Assembly: GCF_018424685.1 (NCBI RefSeq) | Contig: NZ_QTKX01000001.1 | Coordinates: 2,170,001 to 2,234,000, forward strand | DNA from: Mesobacillus boroniphilus | GTDB lineage: Bacteria; Bacillota; Bacilli; Bacillales; Cytobacillaceae | Reading direction: 5' to 3' | Length of the DNA stretch: 64,000 nt | Shown: piece after piece, positions 32,764 to 41,548 of the stretch | Layout: each line of letters starts with the position of its first letter | How positions within the stretch are numbered: position 1 is the first letter of the stretch | Translations under genes and position numbers: made by a program | The notes under the pieces: generated by a model | Databases searched by the model: none | The model's input: only the letters and a program-made list of their open reading frames with translations | What the model was told of the DNA's origin: nothing

Positions 32764-33918
32764 TTAAACCTGGCTATTTTTCGTAAGCCTGCGGACAATT
32801 TTTGCCGTATCCTCGGCTGCTTTTTCAATCTGTTCCCTTGTATTGTGTAAACCAAAGCTAAATCGGATTGAATTTTTTAGTTTTTTATCTTCTTTTCCGA
32901 ACATGGCGACAAGTACATGGGAAGGATCGATTGATCCAGCAGTACACGCCGAACCGCTTGAAGCAGCAATTCCAGATAGGTCAAGGTTGACAAGCATTGC
33001 TTCGACATTCGTGCCTGGAAAGCTTAAGTTTAAAATATGAGGGAGTGATTTATCAAGCAATCCGTTCAGCTGGAAAGAGATTCCGCTCATTTCAAGTTGA
33101 TCAATGAACAAAGTTCTTAAGTCATTATAGAAGCTGCGCTTTGTTTCAAGCTCCATTTGGGATAGCTGGACTGCTTTGCGAAACCCGGCAATAGCCGCTA
33201 CATTCTCGGTTCCGGCACGGCGTTTTCTTTCTTGTTCACCGCCGAAGAGCTGCCGCGCCAGCTTGATTCCATCCCGGATAAAAAGAAAACCAATTCCCTT
33301 AGGACCATTGATTTTATGGGCTGAAACAGAAAGCAAATCAACCTTAAGTTCATCAACATCCAATTTTTCAATGCCATAAGCCTGGACTGCATCCGTATGG
33401 AAAACAGCTTGATGGCCAGCTAACCGATCACCAATATCCTTTATTGGCTGGACTGTGCCTACCTCATTGTTTCCGTACATGATCGTCACAAGGATGGTAT
33501 CATCCCGTAATGCTTCTTCAAATGATTCCATGGAAACCTGGCCATTTTCATCTACCGGTAGATATGTGACCTCAAACCCACGCTTCTCCAATTCCTCACA
33601 GCTATGCAGGACTGCATGGTGTTCAATCTGGGTCGTGATGATATGATTCCCCTTAGAGCGATTGTTTTCGGCATAACCGATGATAGCCAGATTATCAGCT
33701 TCAGTACCGCCGCTCGTAAAAATGATATTGTTCCCTTTCGTCCCTATGCTCTTTGCCAGTTCCTCGCGGGTATCATCGAGAATTTTCCTTGCCTCACGAC
33801 CGAAATGGTGGATGCTTGAAGGGTTTCCGAACTCCGCTTCCATTACCTTGACCATGTCAGCCAGCACCTCTGGATGCAATGGTGTAGTGGCTGCATGGTC
33901 CAAATAGATTCTTTCCAA
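32764..33918 (-). CDS. yrvO: Cysteine desulfurase YrvO
   Basis: A 384-residue PLP enzyme that removes sulfur from cysteine for tRNA thiolation by MnmA. PLP Lys is in SVSAHKINGPKGIGF; the mobile-loop persulfide Cys is in SSGSACTAGSIDPSHV, an IscS-like (long loop) arrangement. TTG start at 33918 with GAGGG upstream. Operon with mnmA; cymR lies upstream on the same strand, separated by a small inserted element. Two other sulfur-transfer genes (dsrE-like, tusA) lie elsewhere in the window. Confidence 0.95.
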   Translation of the reverse strand: MERIYLDHAATTPLHPEVLADMVKVMEAEFGNPSSIHHFGREARKILDDTREELAKSIGTKGNNIIFTSGGTEADNLAIIGYAENNRSKGNHIITTQIEHHAVLHSCEELEKRGFEVTYLPVDENGQVSMESFEEALRDDTILVTIMYGNNEVGTVQPIKDIGDRLAGHQAVFHTDAVQAYGIEKLDVDELKVDLLSVSAHKINGPKGIGFLFIRDGIKLARQLFGGEQERKRRAGTENVAAIAGFRKAVQLSQMELETKRSFYNDLRTLFIDQLEMSGISFQLNGLLDKSLPHILNLSFPGTNVEAMLVNLDLSGIAASSGSACTAGSIDPSHVLVAMFGKEDKKLKNSIRFSFGLHNTREQIEKAAEDTAKIVRRLTKNSQV

Positions 33919-33954
33919 AGTCTTACCCTCTCTTCAGAAGTTTTTTTAAATATT

Positions 33955-34072
33955 CGCTGATTTCTCGTTGTTTGTTGCTTTTAGAACACATTTCGATGCA
34001 CCCGCATTCTTTAAGTCATTGCGGTTCATTTTAAGAAATTATGTGCAAGCAACACGGTTTACGAAAAAGGCC
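33955..34072. mobile_element. Short MITE-like element related to family A
   Basis: A 118-bp element. Its right end reads GGCCTTTTTCGTAAACCGTG inward and its left end CGCTGATTTCTCGTTGTTTG, both resembling the family A ends. Flanks TAAATATT (33947-33954) and TAAATATA (34073-34080) match 7 of 8. Its last base plus the flank form the TAG stop of cymR. The interior does not match family A copies by eye. Confidence 0.72.
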
Positions 34073-34494
34073 TAAATATAAAACATATAAGCGTCAGACT
34101 CGCCAAAGTTGTCGGAATGATTAGCGAGGTCTTCGATGGTTGTATTATCGAGTACGTCCTTGACAGCGTCCCTGATTCGTGTCCAGAGCTCACGCTTGGC
34201 TGGTTCCTCGTCCTCTATACCTTCAACAATGCTGATTGGCCCCTCAAGGACACGGATGATGTCCCCTGCCGAGATTGTTGACGGTTCTGAACTGAGAATA
34301 TAACCGCCATATGCTCCCCTGATGCTTTTCACCAGGCCGGCATTCCTGAGCGGCGCAACCAATTGCTCCAGGTAATGCTCTGATAAATCATTAGTTTGCG
34401 CAATGGACTTTAGGGATATCGGGCCCTCTCCATATTTTTTGGCTAGCTCGATCATGATCGTCAGTCCATAGCGCCCTTTCGTAGAAATTTTCAT
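34072..34494 (-). CDS. cymR: Rrf2-family cysteine metabolism repressor CymR
   Basis: A 140-residue Rrf2-type regulator that represses cystine uptake and sulfur assimilation genes, working with the enzyme CysK as sensor. The winged helix covers about residues 1-65 (MKISTKGRYGLTIMIELAKK, LSEHYLEQLVAPLRNAGLVKS). It has no cysteine at all, so it cannot bind an Fe-S cluster as IscR does; this agrees with CymR. ATG at 34494 has GAGGTG upstream. Its stop codon is shared with a small inserted element. Confidence 0.93.
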   Translation of the reverse strand: MKISTKGRYGLTIMIELAKKYGEGPISLKSIAQTNDLSEHYLEQLVAPLRNAGLVKSIRGAYGGYILSSEPSTISAGDIIRVLEGPISIVEGIEDEEPAKRELWTRIRDAVKDVLDNTTIEDLANHSDNFGESDAYMFYI

Positions 34495-34575
34495 ATTGCA
34501 CCTCAACTCCAATTTTCATAAAGGTTAGCTATTCTTTAGATATATTCATAATGCCCCATATGGCATTCTCTCACT

Positions 34576-34604
34576 ATATAAATAGTATCAAAATCCTCAG
34601 TCAA
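34576..34604 (-). promoter_or_regulatory. Promoter of cymR
   Basis: Minus strand TTGACT, 17 bp, TTATAT; expected start about 75 bases before the cymR ATG. Confidence 0.6.
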
Positions 34605-34710
34605 TAGGTAGGCTTTTGCAATTATAGCACAAATTGCGTGTACCATGCGCAAGTCCCTCGTTCGTGTTATTGTATATATACGAAATATGCGTATTATTGG
34701 AGCGATGAGC

Positions 34711-35985
34711 ATGAATCTTAAACCTCTTGCTTTCAGGATGAGGCCGCGGACGATTGAGGAAGTGATCGGCCAGTCGCATCTTGTAGCTGAAGGAAAAATC
34801 ATAAATCGGATGGTCAAGGCACGGCAATTGTCATCGATGATTCTTTACGGCCCGCCTGGTATTGGGAAAACTTCGATTGCCAGCGCCATTGCGGGAAGCA
34901 CGAATTTTGCGTTCAGGACGCTGAATGCTGTTACAAACAATAAAAAAGATATGGAAGTAGTCGCCGCTGAAGCGAAAATGTCAGGGAAGGTCATCCTGCT
35001 TCTCGATGAGGTTCACCGCCTTGATAAGGCGAAACAGGACTTCCTGCTTCCTTATCTTGAAAACGGGATGATTGTCTTAATTGGAGCGACGACGAGCAAC
35101 CCTTACCACGCGATCAATCCCGCAATACGGTCCAGATGCCAGATTTTCGAACTGAAACCGCTTGAACCAGTTGATATCAAAGCTGCCCTAAGCAGAGCGA
35201 TTGCGGATGAAGATCGAGGCCTAGGGCACCTGAATATTGAGATTACAGATGAAGCACTCACCCATATCGCTACCGCTTCAGGCGGAGATGTGAGAAGCTC
35301 ATTGAATGCTCTTGAACTTGCAGTGCTGTCAACCGAACCAGATGTGGATGGGGTCATTCATATTGATGAAGCTGCAGCTGAAGAGTGCATGCAGAAAAAA
35401 AGTCTTTCACATGATAAAGATGGAGATGCCCATTATGATGTTCTGTCAGGTTTCCAAAAATCCATCAGAGGCAGCGATGTGAATGCCGCCCTACACTACC
35501 TAGGCAGATTGATAGAAGCAGGCGACCTCGTAAGCATCAACCGAAGGCTCCTTGTCATTGCCTATGAAGATATTGGACTGGCGAGCCCGCAGGCAGGGCA
35601 AAGGACGCTGGCAGCAATTGAAGCTGCTGAAAGGGTTGGGTTTCCTGAAGCAAGAATTCCACTGGCTAATGCGGTTATTGAGCTATGTCTGTCTCCAAAG
35701 TCCAATTCCGCAATTGTAGCGATTGATTCGGCGCTTGGGGACATCCGTTCCGGTATTAGCGGAGAGGTCCCTGACCATCTAAAGGATGCCCATTATAAAG
35801 GTGCTAAAGACCTAGGAAGAGGCATTGATTACCTATATCCGCATGATTATGAAGGCGGTTGGGTAAAGCAGCAGTATCTTCCGGACAGGATCAAGAACAA
35901 GGTCTATTACAAGCCAAAGAAGACCGGGAAATTCGAACAGGCAATAGCAGCTATCTATGAAAAAATCACAGGACAAAAAAAATAA
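34711..35985 (+). CDS. rarA: Replication-associated recombination protein RarA
   Basis: A 424-residue AAA+ ATPase (MgsA/YrvN) acting at stalled forks. Walker A YGPPGIGKTS (about residues 47-56), Walker B LLDEVHR, sensor GATTSNPYHA, then the C-terminal tetramerisation region with YLGRLIEAGDL and the LYPHDYEGG segment. ATG at 34711 is preferred: GGAG lies eight bases upstream; the next ATG back is only two bases from it, and the earliest start adds 22 residues. Divergent from cymR and single-gene, with a strong terminator. Confidence 0.95.
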   Translation: MNLKPLAFRMRPRTIEEVIGQSHLVAEGKIINRMVKARQLSSMILYGPPGIGKTSIASAIAGSTNFAFRTLNAVTNNKKDMEVVAAEAKMSGKVILLLDEVHRLDKAKQDFLLPYLENGMIVLIGATTSNPYHAINPAIRSRCQIFELKPLEPVDIKAALSRAIADEDRGLGHLNIEITDEALTHIATASGGDVRSSLNALELAVLSTEPDVDGVIHIDEAAAEECMQKKSLSHDKDGDAHYDVLSGFQKSIRGSDVNAALHYLGRLIEAGDLVSINRRLLVIAYEDIGLASPQAGQRTLAAIEAAERVGFPEARIPLANAVIELCLSPKSNSAIVAIDSALGDIRSGISGEVPDHLKDAHYKGAKDLGRGIDYLYPHDYEGGWVKQQYLPDRIKNKVYYKPKKTGKFEQAIAAIYEKITGQKK

Positions 35986-36025
35986 GCGGAAGGGCCATTG
36001 TTGAGGCCCCTTCCGCTTATTTTTT
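35984..36025 (+). terminator. Terminator of rarA
   Basis: Stem AAGCGGAAGGGCC/GGCCCCTTCCGCTT, 8-base loop, then seven T residues; it starts in the stop codon. Confidence 0.9.
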
Positions 36026-36030
36026 AGCTA

Positions 36031-36205
36031 AGCTCTTTCCGTAAACTTTGTTACTTTTCCAACGAAAGTAAAAACCGGCACCTGGGTTTTTACGAGTATC
36101 ATCGTAGTTCTAGTTCAGAAGTCTCCTCGAAAAGAGTCCCGATACTACAAAGAATGCGGAATACAATTATACGTACGAAAAACAACAATCAATGCGAATA
36201 GAGCC
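36031..36205. mobile_element. MITE-like element, diverged relative of family A
   Basis: A 175-bp element with ends AGCTCTTTCCGTAAACTTTG and, inverted, GGCTCTATTCGCATTGATTG. It is flanked by a perfect 8-bp duplication TTTAGCTA (36023-36030 and 36206-36213). The tcdA stop codon lies inside the right-hand copy of the duplication. The interior is unlike family A. Confidence 0.88.
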
Positions 36206-36206
36206 T

Positions 36207-36968
36207 TTAGCTATTCACACGGTTTATTTCGATATCCTTCAAAAGTTCCCTGACAACATAGCTCGCCATGATGAGCCCTGCAACTGACGGAACAAACGCA
36301 TTTGAAGAAGGCGGCATTTTTGCCTTGCGGATTTCCGCATTGTCGTTACCAACCTCTTTTCGGACATCTTCACGAATCACGATCGGGCTTTCATCAGAAA
36401 AAACAACCGGAATCCCCTTTTTGATTCCTTCCTTGCGTAAACGGGTACGAATGACTTTTGCAAGCGGATCAGTGTGCGTCTTGAAAATATCAGCAATCTG
36501 GAACCGGGTTGGATCCATCTTGTTAGCTGCGCCCATACTTGAAATCATTGGGATGTCACGCTTGATGGATTCCTTGATCAAATGAATTTTATAAGAGATT
36601 GTATCGGACGCATCGACAATAAAATCCAAATCGTAGCCAAAAATTTCTTCATATGTTTCTTCTGTGTAGAACATTTTTAATGCAATAACTTCGCATTCAG
36701 GATTTATATCCATAATCCTGTCTCGCATCACTTCAACCTTTTGCTTGCCAACAGTCGAAAGAAGCGCAATAAGCTGGCGGTTGACATTCGTGATATCGAC
36801 ATCATCCTTGTCAATCAGGATTAACTTGCCAACACCCGATCTTGCTAAAGCTTCTGCCGCAAACGAACCGACCCCGCCAATTCCTAAAACAGCCACAGTA
36901 CTATTTTTCATTATATCAAGGCCTTCCTTACCAATGGCCAATTCATTTCTTGAAAATTGATGAAGCAT
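36207..36968 (-). CDS. tcdA: tRNA threonylcarbamoyladenosine dehydratase
   Basis: A 253-residue E1-like enzyme (YrvM) that cyclises t6A37 of tRNA to ct6A using ATP. Adenylation-domain features: AVLGIGGVGSFAAEALARSG (about residues 23-42), LILIDKDDVDITNVNRQ, and the arginine-bearing NPEC region. ATG at 36968 with GGAGTG eight bases upstream. It is next to 6S RNA and aspS, the same order as B. subtilis. An inserted element starts 2 bp past the stop. Confidence 0.93.
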   Translation of the reverse strand: MLHQFSRNELAIGKEGLDIMKNSTVAVLGIGGVGSFAAEALARSGVGKLILIDKDDVDITNVNRQLIALLSTVGKQKVEVMRDRIMDINPECEVIALKMFYTEETYEEIFGYDLDFIVDASDTISYKIHLIKESIKRDIPMISSMGAANKMDPTRFQIADIFKTHTDPLAKVIRTRLRKEGIKKGIPVVFSDESPIVIREDVRKEVGNDNAEIRKAKMPPSSNAFVPSVAGLIMASYVVRELLKDIEINRVNS

Positions 36969-37143
36969 CACAAACTCACTCCAAATATAAGATTGATGTT
37001 AATATCTATACCCGCTTTTGAATATAACATACCCGCCGTTAATTTCAAGTATTTTTATAGGAATTAAAGTGTATATTAGTTTTGGTTGTGTGAATTACTG
37101 AATGGAAGGTAGGTGAATTCCTATAAAGTGTCTATTAGAAGAG

Positions 37144-37295
37144 TTCAACGAGATAAAAAGAAGGAGAAAATCCTAGAATTTCCATTAGAAGGGTTCTATC
37201 GGACAAACAGAAAGAAGAAATCACAGAATTTGTCCGTTAGGAAGGCTCTATCGGACAAACAGAAGACTGAAACCCTTAAATGTGTCCGTTAGAAG
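37144..37295. repeat. Two to three 52-bp hairpin units, second locus
   Basis: CTATCGGACAAACAGAA begins at 37196 and again at 37248, exactly 52 bp apart. Each unit faces GGACAAA with TTTGTCC or a variant (TGTGTCC) and ends in CCGTTAG-GAAG or CCGTTAGAAG. A degenerate unit precedes them (37144-37193). Core and period match the array at 10250. The rest of the tcdA-6S gap shows nothing else. Confidence 0.82.
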
Positions 37296-37353
37296 AAAAA
37301 CGAATTCAGACTTATAGTGAATGATTAGATCTATATAGGAATGAACTTTTAGA

Positions 37354-37382
37354 ACAAAAAAACCATGCATCAGCATGGTTTT
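37354..37382 (-). terminator. Terminator of 6S RNA
   Basis: Minus strand AAACCATGC/GCATGGTTT stem, TGAT loop, then seven T residues. Confidence 0.85.
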
Positions 37383-37384
37383 AA

Positions 37385-37592
37385 TTTACGTATGTAGGAA
37401 GAGTCCCAATCGTGCCGTCGTGTTGGTTGCCTTCGTCTTGAACCCGCTCTCAGCAGGTGGGTGCCCTGTCCCGGGTTTCTGTAAGTCCTCTAGCCAGAGG
37501 CATTTACGCGGCCCGAAAACGCGAACTCCCGAAGGATAGATGTTAGGTCAAAACTTCAGGTTAAACAACGAACACATCAGGACTCTTCATCT
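37385..37592 (-). ncRNA. bsrA: 6S RNA (6S-1, BsrA type)
   Basis: An RNA of about 210 nt that mimics an open promoter and binds the sigma-A RNA polymerase holoenzyme. The ends pair (GAAGAGTCC with GGGACTCTTCC), and the middle holds GC-rich arms with an open bubble typical of 6S RNA. In B. subtilis bsrA lies between aspS and yrvM (tcdA), exactly the position here. A promoter precedes it and a terminator follows. Ends are estimated to within about 10 bases. Confidence 0.9.
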
Positions 37593-37598
37593 GTTGTT

Positions 37599-37630
37599 AT
37601 TATATTACCACAGCCCCAAATGAACTTCAA
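37599..37630 (-). promoter_or_regulatory. Promoter of 6S RNA
   Basis: Minus strand TTGAAG, 17 bp, TAATAT (overlapping TATAAT three bases further on), a few bases before the predicted 5' end. Confidence 0.6.
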
Positions 37631-37648
37631 GGATATGGCCATTGGATA

Positions 37649-39424
37649 TTACTGGTTCTTTTTAAGATTTAATGCTAAATGAAGCTCATCCAGCTGGGCT
37701 CCGCTTACTTCGCCAGGGGCGTCTGTCAGCAGGTCGCTTGCGCTTGCTGTTTTCGGGAACGCAATCGTATCACGCAGGTTTGTTCTGCCAGCAAGGAGCA
37801 TGACCATTCTGTCCAGTCCCAGGGCGATTCCTCCATGTGGAGGTGTTCCATATTCAAATGCCTCAAGAAGGAATCCAAACTGCTCGACTGCCTGTTCCTT
37901 TGTAAAGCCAAGCACGGAGAACATTTTTTCCTGTACATCTCTTTCAAAAATCCTTAGAGATCCGCCGCCCAGTTCATAGCCGTTAAGGACAAGGTCATAA
38001 GCCTGTGCTTTTACACTGGCTGGATCGCTTTCGAGCAATGGCAGGTCATCGCGTACTGGCATCGTGAATGGATGGTGAGCTGCAAAATAACGATCTGCTT
38101 CCTCGTCGAACTCCAATAGTGGCCAGTCTGTAATCCAGAGGAAATTGAATTTGCTCTGGTCAATCAACCCGAGCTCTTTACCAAGCTTTAAGCGTAAGGC
38201 TCCAAGGGCATCTGCTACAACAGCCTTCTTATCTGCAACGAATAGAAGGAGGTCCCCAGCCGAAACTTCTAGCTTGGCCTGAAGTGCCGCTTGTTCTTCT
38301 TCTCCAAAGAACTTTGAGATTGGACCTTTTAGTCCATCCTCCTCCGCCTTCAGCCAAGCAAGACCTTTTGCACCGTAAACAGATACAAATTCAGTTAAAC
38401 CATCAATATCCTTACGTGAATAGTTAGCTGCCGCACCTTTTACATTTATTGCTTTCACTTGGCCGCCGTTTGCTACCGCTGAAGCAAATACCTTGAAGCC
38501 AGAATCCTTTACCGTTTCCGAAAGGTCGACAAGTTCCATACCAAAGCGAGTATCCGGTTTGTCAGATCCGAAGCGGCCCATAGCCTCTTCATAGCTCATA
38601 CGAGGAAATGGCACCGTCACATCCATACCCTTTACATCCTTCATGACCTTTTGCATCATTTTTTCAGTCAAGCCCATGATCTCTTCCTGGCTCAGAAAGC
38701 TCGTTTCTATATCGACTTGCGTGAATTCCGGCTGGCGGTCAGCTCGGAGATCCTCATCACGGAAGCAGCGTGCAATCTGGTAATAGCGCTCAAAGCCGCC
38801 AACCATCATCAACTGTTTAAAAATCTGCGGTGATTGAGGAAGAGCGTAGAATTCGCCTGGATGAACACGGCTTGGCACTAGATAGTCACGCGCTCCCTCA
38901 GGTGTGCTCTTTGTTAAAATCGGCGTTTCTACATCAAGGAAGCCTTCGCCATCAAGGAAGTCACGAATTGCTTTTGTTACCTGGTGTCTCATCTTAAAAG
39001 TTTCAAACATTACCGGACGACGGAGATCCAGATAACGGTATTTCAGACGAACATCTTCTGATACATCTGTTTTATCAGCGATCACGAAAGGTGTCGTTTT
39101 TGCTTCATTGATGATTGTCAGCTCTTCAGCCTGGACTTCAATCCTTCCAGTCTTAAGGTTTTCATTAATACTTCCTTCGCTGCGGGCAATGACTGTCCCT
39201 TTAACATCAAGAACGTATTCCGTACGCACTTTCTCTGCGAGCGAAAGCGCTTCTGGAGAAACGTCAGGATTGAATACAATCTGTACTAGGCCTGTTCTGT
39301 CACGCAGGTCAATAAAAATTAAACCACCCAGGTCACGACGCTTTTGGACCCAGCCTTTCAACGTTACCTTTTCACCAATTGCCTCTTCCGTTACTTCACC
39401 GCAAAAATATGATCTCCCAAACAT
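37649..39424 (-). CDS. aspS: Aspartyl-tRNA synthetase
   Basis: A 591-residue class IIb synthetase. The N-terminal OB anticodon-binding domain (residues 1-105, with [20 protein letters not shown]) is followed by the catalytic core: motif 2 region [18 protein letters not shown] and motif 3 [20 protein letters not shown]; the bacterial insertion (GAD) domain lies between. ATG at 39424 with AGGGGGAG upstream removes 26 residues of open frame that overlap hisS. It starts 13 bases past hisS; both respond to the hisS T-box. Confidence 0.97.
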   Translation of the reverse strand: MFGRSYFCGEVTEEAIGEKVTLKGWVQKRRDLGGLIFIDLRDRTGLVQIVFNPDVSPEALSLAEKVRTEYVLDVKGTVIARSEGSINENLKTGRIEVQAEELTIINEAKTTPFVIADKTDVSEDVRLKYRYLDLRRPVMFETFKMRHQVTKAIRDFLDGEGFLDVETPILTKSTPEGARDYLVPSRVHPGEFYALPQSPQIFKQLMMVGGFERYYQIARCFRDEDLRADRQPEFTQVDIETSFLSQEEIMGLTEKMMQKVMKDVKGMDVTVPFPRMSYEEAMGRFGSDKPDTRFGMELVDLSETVKDSGFKVFASAVANGGQVKAINVKGAAANYSRKDIDGLTEFVSVYGAKGLAWLKAEEDGLKGPISKFFGEEEQAALQAKLEVSAGDLLLFVADKKAVVADALGALRLKLGKELGLIDQSKFNFLWITDWPLLEFDEEADRYFAAHHPFTMPVRDDLPLLESDPASVKAQAYDLVLNGYELGGGSLRIFERDVQEKMFSVLGFTKEQAVEQFGFLLEAFEYGTPPHGGIALGLDRMVMLLAGRTNLRDTIAFPKTASASDLLTDAPGEVSGAQLDELHLALNLKKNQ

Positions 39425-39437
39425 CGAAACTCCCCCT

Positions 39438-40715
39438 CTACTTACAAATCTCCTTGAATTTTTCAATAAAACTCTCAAGCGGCAGTTCGATTTGCTCCCC
39501 ATCCGCCATTGATTTCAGATTAATCTTCTTCTCTTTTAATTCGTCTTCACCCAACACTGCTACATATCTAGCATTCATCCTGTCAGCAGCCTTGAATTGG
39601 GCTTTGATTTTGCGGTCTTGATAATCTCTTTCCGCAGAGAAACCCGCCATTCTCAGATTATGGAGCAGGCCAACAGTATAATCCTTGGCCTCGTCACCCA
39701 ATGAAACGAGGTAGCAATCAATTCCTTCATTAACCGGAAGCTCAACATTTTCTGCCTCTAGTGCTGAAAGCAATCTTTCAATGCTTAACGCAAATCCGAT
39801 GCCTGGTGTTTCCGGCCCGCCGATTTCTTCGACAAGTCCATTGTACCTGCCGCCGCCACAAAGGGTTGTGATTGCTCCAAAGCCTTCTGCATCACTCATG
39901 ATTTCAAAGGCTGTGTGGTTATAATAATCCAGGCCGCGTACTAGATTCGCGTCGACCTCGAATTCAATCCCTAGGTCAGTCAAATACTTGGTCACTTTAC
40001 TAAAATATTGAGCAGAGTCATCAGTCAGATATTCAATGATAGATGGTGCTGATTTCATCAGCTCGTGGTCACGGTCTGCTTTGCAATCCAGGATTCGCAT
40101 TGGATTTTTTTCAAGGCGATTCTGGCAGTCACTGCAGAATTCCCCGATTCGAGGCTGGAAATGTTTCACAAGAGCCTCTCTGTGTGCCATACGGCTCTCC
40201 TTATCTCCAAGACTGTTCACGACAAGCTTGAGCTTTTTCAAACCAAGTTCCTTATAAAGGGACATGGCAAGTGAGATTACTTCAGCGTCAATCGCCGGGT
40301 CTGCGCTTCCCATTGCCTCAACACCAAACTGGACAAACTGGCGGAAACGTCCAGCCTGTGGGCGTTCGTAGCGGAACATAGGTCCCATGTAGTAGAGCTT
40401 CACTGGCTGATTAGGACTTCCAAACATTTTATTCTCGACAAAAGAGCGAACAGCCGCTGCTGTCCCTTCTGGACGAAGCGTCAGGCTGCGGTCACCCCTG
40501 TCTGTGAAAGTGTACATTTCTTTTTGAACTATATCCGTTGTATCACCAACGCTTCGTTTGAATAGATCTGTATGCTCGAAAATCGGAGTTCTTAATTCCC
40601 GATATTGATATCTTTCACAAAGTTCTCTCGCCTTCGCTTCGATGAGCTGCCATTTCTCTGTCTGGCCTGGCAAAATGTCCTGTGTTCCGCGAGGGATATT
40701 GATTTGATTAGACAC
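39438..40715 (-). CDS. hisS: Histidyl-tRNA synthetase
   Basis: A 425-residue class IIa synthetase. Motif 2 is [18 protein letters not shown]; histidine-binding loops are [14 protein letters not shown] and [15 protein letters not shown]; motif 3 is [11 protein letters not shown]; the C-terminal anticodon domain runs from about residue 330. AGGAGGATG-rich ribosome site precedes ATG at 40715. First gene of the hisS-aspS operon, under a T-box leader. Confidence 0.97.
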   Translation of the reverse strand: MSNQINIPRGTQDILPGQTEKWQLIEAKARELCERYQYRELRTPIFEHTDLFKRSVGDTTDIVQKEMYTFTDRGDRSLTLRPEGTAAAVRSFVENKMFGSPNQPVKLYYMGPMFRYERPQAGRFRQFVQFGVEAMGSADPAIDAEVISLAMSLYKELGLKKLKLVVNSLGDKESRMAHREALVKHFQPRIGEFCSDCQNRLEKNPMRILDCKADRDHELMKSAPSIIEYLTDDSAQYFSKVTKYLTDLGIEFEVDANLVRGLDYYNHTAFEIMSDAEGFGAITTLCGGGRYNGLVEEIGGPETPGIGFALSIERLLSALEAENVELPVNEGIDCYLVSLGDEAKDYTVGLLHNLRMAGFSAERDYQDRKIKAQFKAADRMNARYVAVLGEDELKEKKINLKSMADGEQIELPLESFIEKFKEICK

Positions 40716-40849
40716 AGTGCATCCTCCTCCATAATTTCATATCATTATATTGGCTCGTTTCTATTAAATTGCTCAGGAACACTGCGAATCCCGAAACCCT
40801 TCAAAAAGCAACGTTCCAGTTCAAAACTACCCTTATGTAAAAAAAAGAA

Positions 40850-41138
40850 TACAAAAAAGCCCCCAATCCCTTGCCATAATAACAAGGGACGAGAGCTTTG
40901 AATTCCCGTGGTGCCACCCTAATTGAAGTGCGTGAATGCACTTCCTCTTTAACAGTTAACGCCTGAATACGTCCTCTCCTAATGATGGGGTCAGCCATGT
41001 TCAGAGAAAATCCTACGGAGTGTTCATTCACCAAGTCATCATGCAGAAATGCTTTCAGCCAGGGCATTTCCTCTCTTTGCACTTGTTTCATGGCTACTAT
41101 GCTCCATCAACGGTATGTTTTCTATATAACATTTTATT
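40850..41138 (-). promoter_or_regulatory. T-box leader of hisS-aspS
   Basis: The minus strand has the T-box AGGGTGGCACCACGGG (40905-40920), then a terminator with arms AGCTCTCGTCCCTTG and CAAGGGATTGGGGGCT and six T residues. About 180 bases of structured leader precede it. The specifier codon was not fixed with confidence; histidine or aspartate is expected. Confidence 0.92.
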
Positions 41139-41144
41139 TATATT

Positions 41145-41173
41145 ATAATACGGAGTACAAATGGCAATGTCAA
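41145..41173 (-). promoter_or_regulatory. Promoter of hisS-aspS
   Basis: Minus strand TTGACA, 17 bp, TATTAT, immediately after the yrzK stop. Confidence 0.85.
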
Positions 41174-41180
41174 GCACAAT

Positions 41181-41357
41181 TCAAGAACGTTCAATCTGTT
41201 TTTTCAGTTTTCTTACATCACGGAGAGACAGTCCAAATTCCGAAGCTAATTCTACAGTGTTGGCGCTTTGTTCCTTCTGGATAAAATCGTGGAAATCCAC
41301 TCCGAATAATTGATTCTCCCCGAATGAAGCCGATTTTCCTTTATCACTGAACCTCAT
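41181..41357 (-). CDS. Small YrzK-like helix-turn-helix protein
   Basis: A 58-residue protein (MRFSDKGKSASFGENQLFGV) whose C-terminal half, SANTVELASEFGLSLRDVRKLKKQIER, is split into a helix-turn-helix like sigma region 4. It probably corresponds to B. subtilis yrzK by position between hisS and yrvJ. ATG at 41357 with GGAAGGTG upstream. No known function; could bind DNA or a polymerase partner. Confidence 0.75.
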   Translation of the reverse strand: MRFSDKGKSASFGENQLFGVDFHDFIQKEQSANTVELASEFGLSLRDVRKLKKQIERS

Positions 41358-41548
41358 AGTATCACCTTCCAATGTTTATTGCTTACTATTCTTCCCAGCC
41401 TTTGTGGAAATTTTTCATGAATATAAGATATTCTTTTTAAACTTGAATTTTTTTCTTTCCATACCGATATAAGAGAAAAGTCCTCGTGATTTTACCGGAA
41501 AAATCCGGTAATATATTTTTATAGAGAATGAGAGAGGGAGGGAGATTA

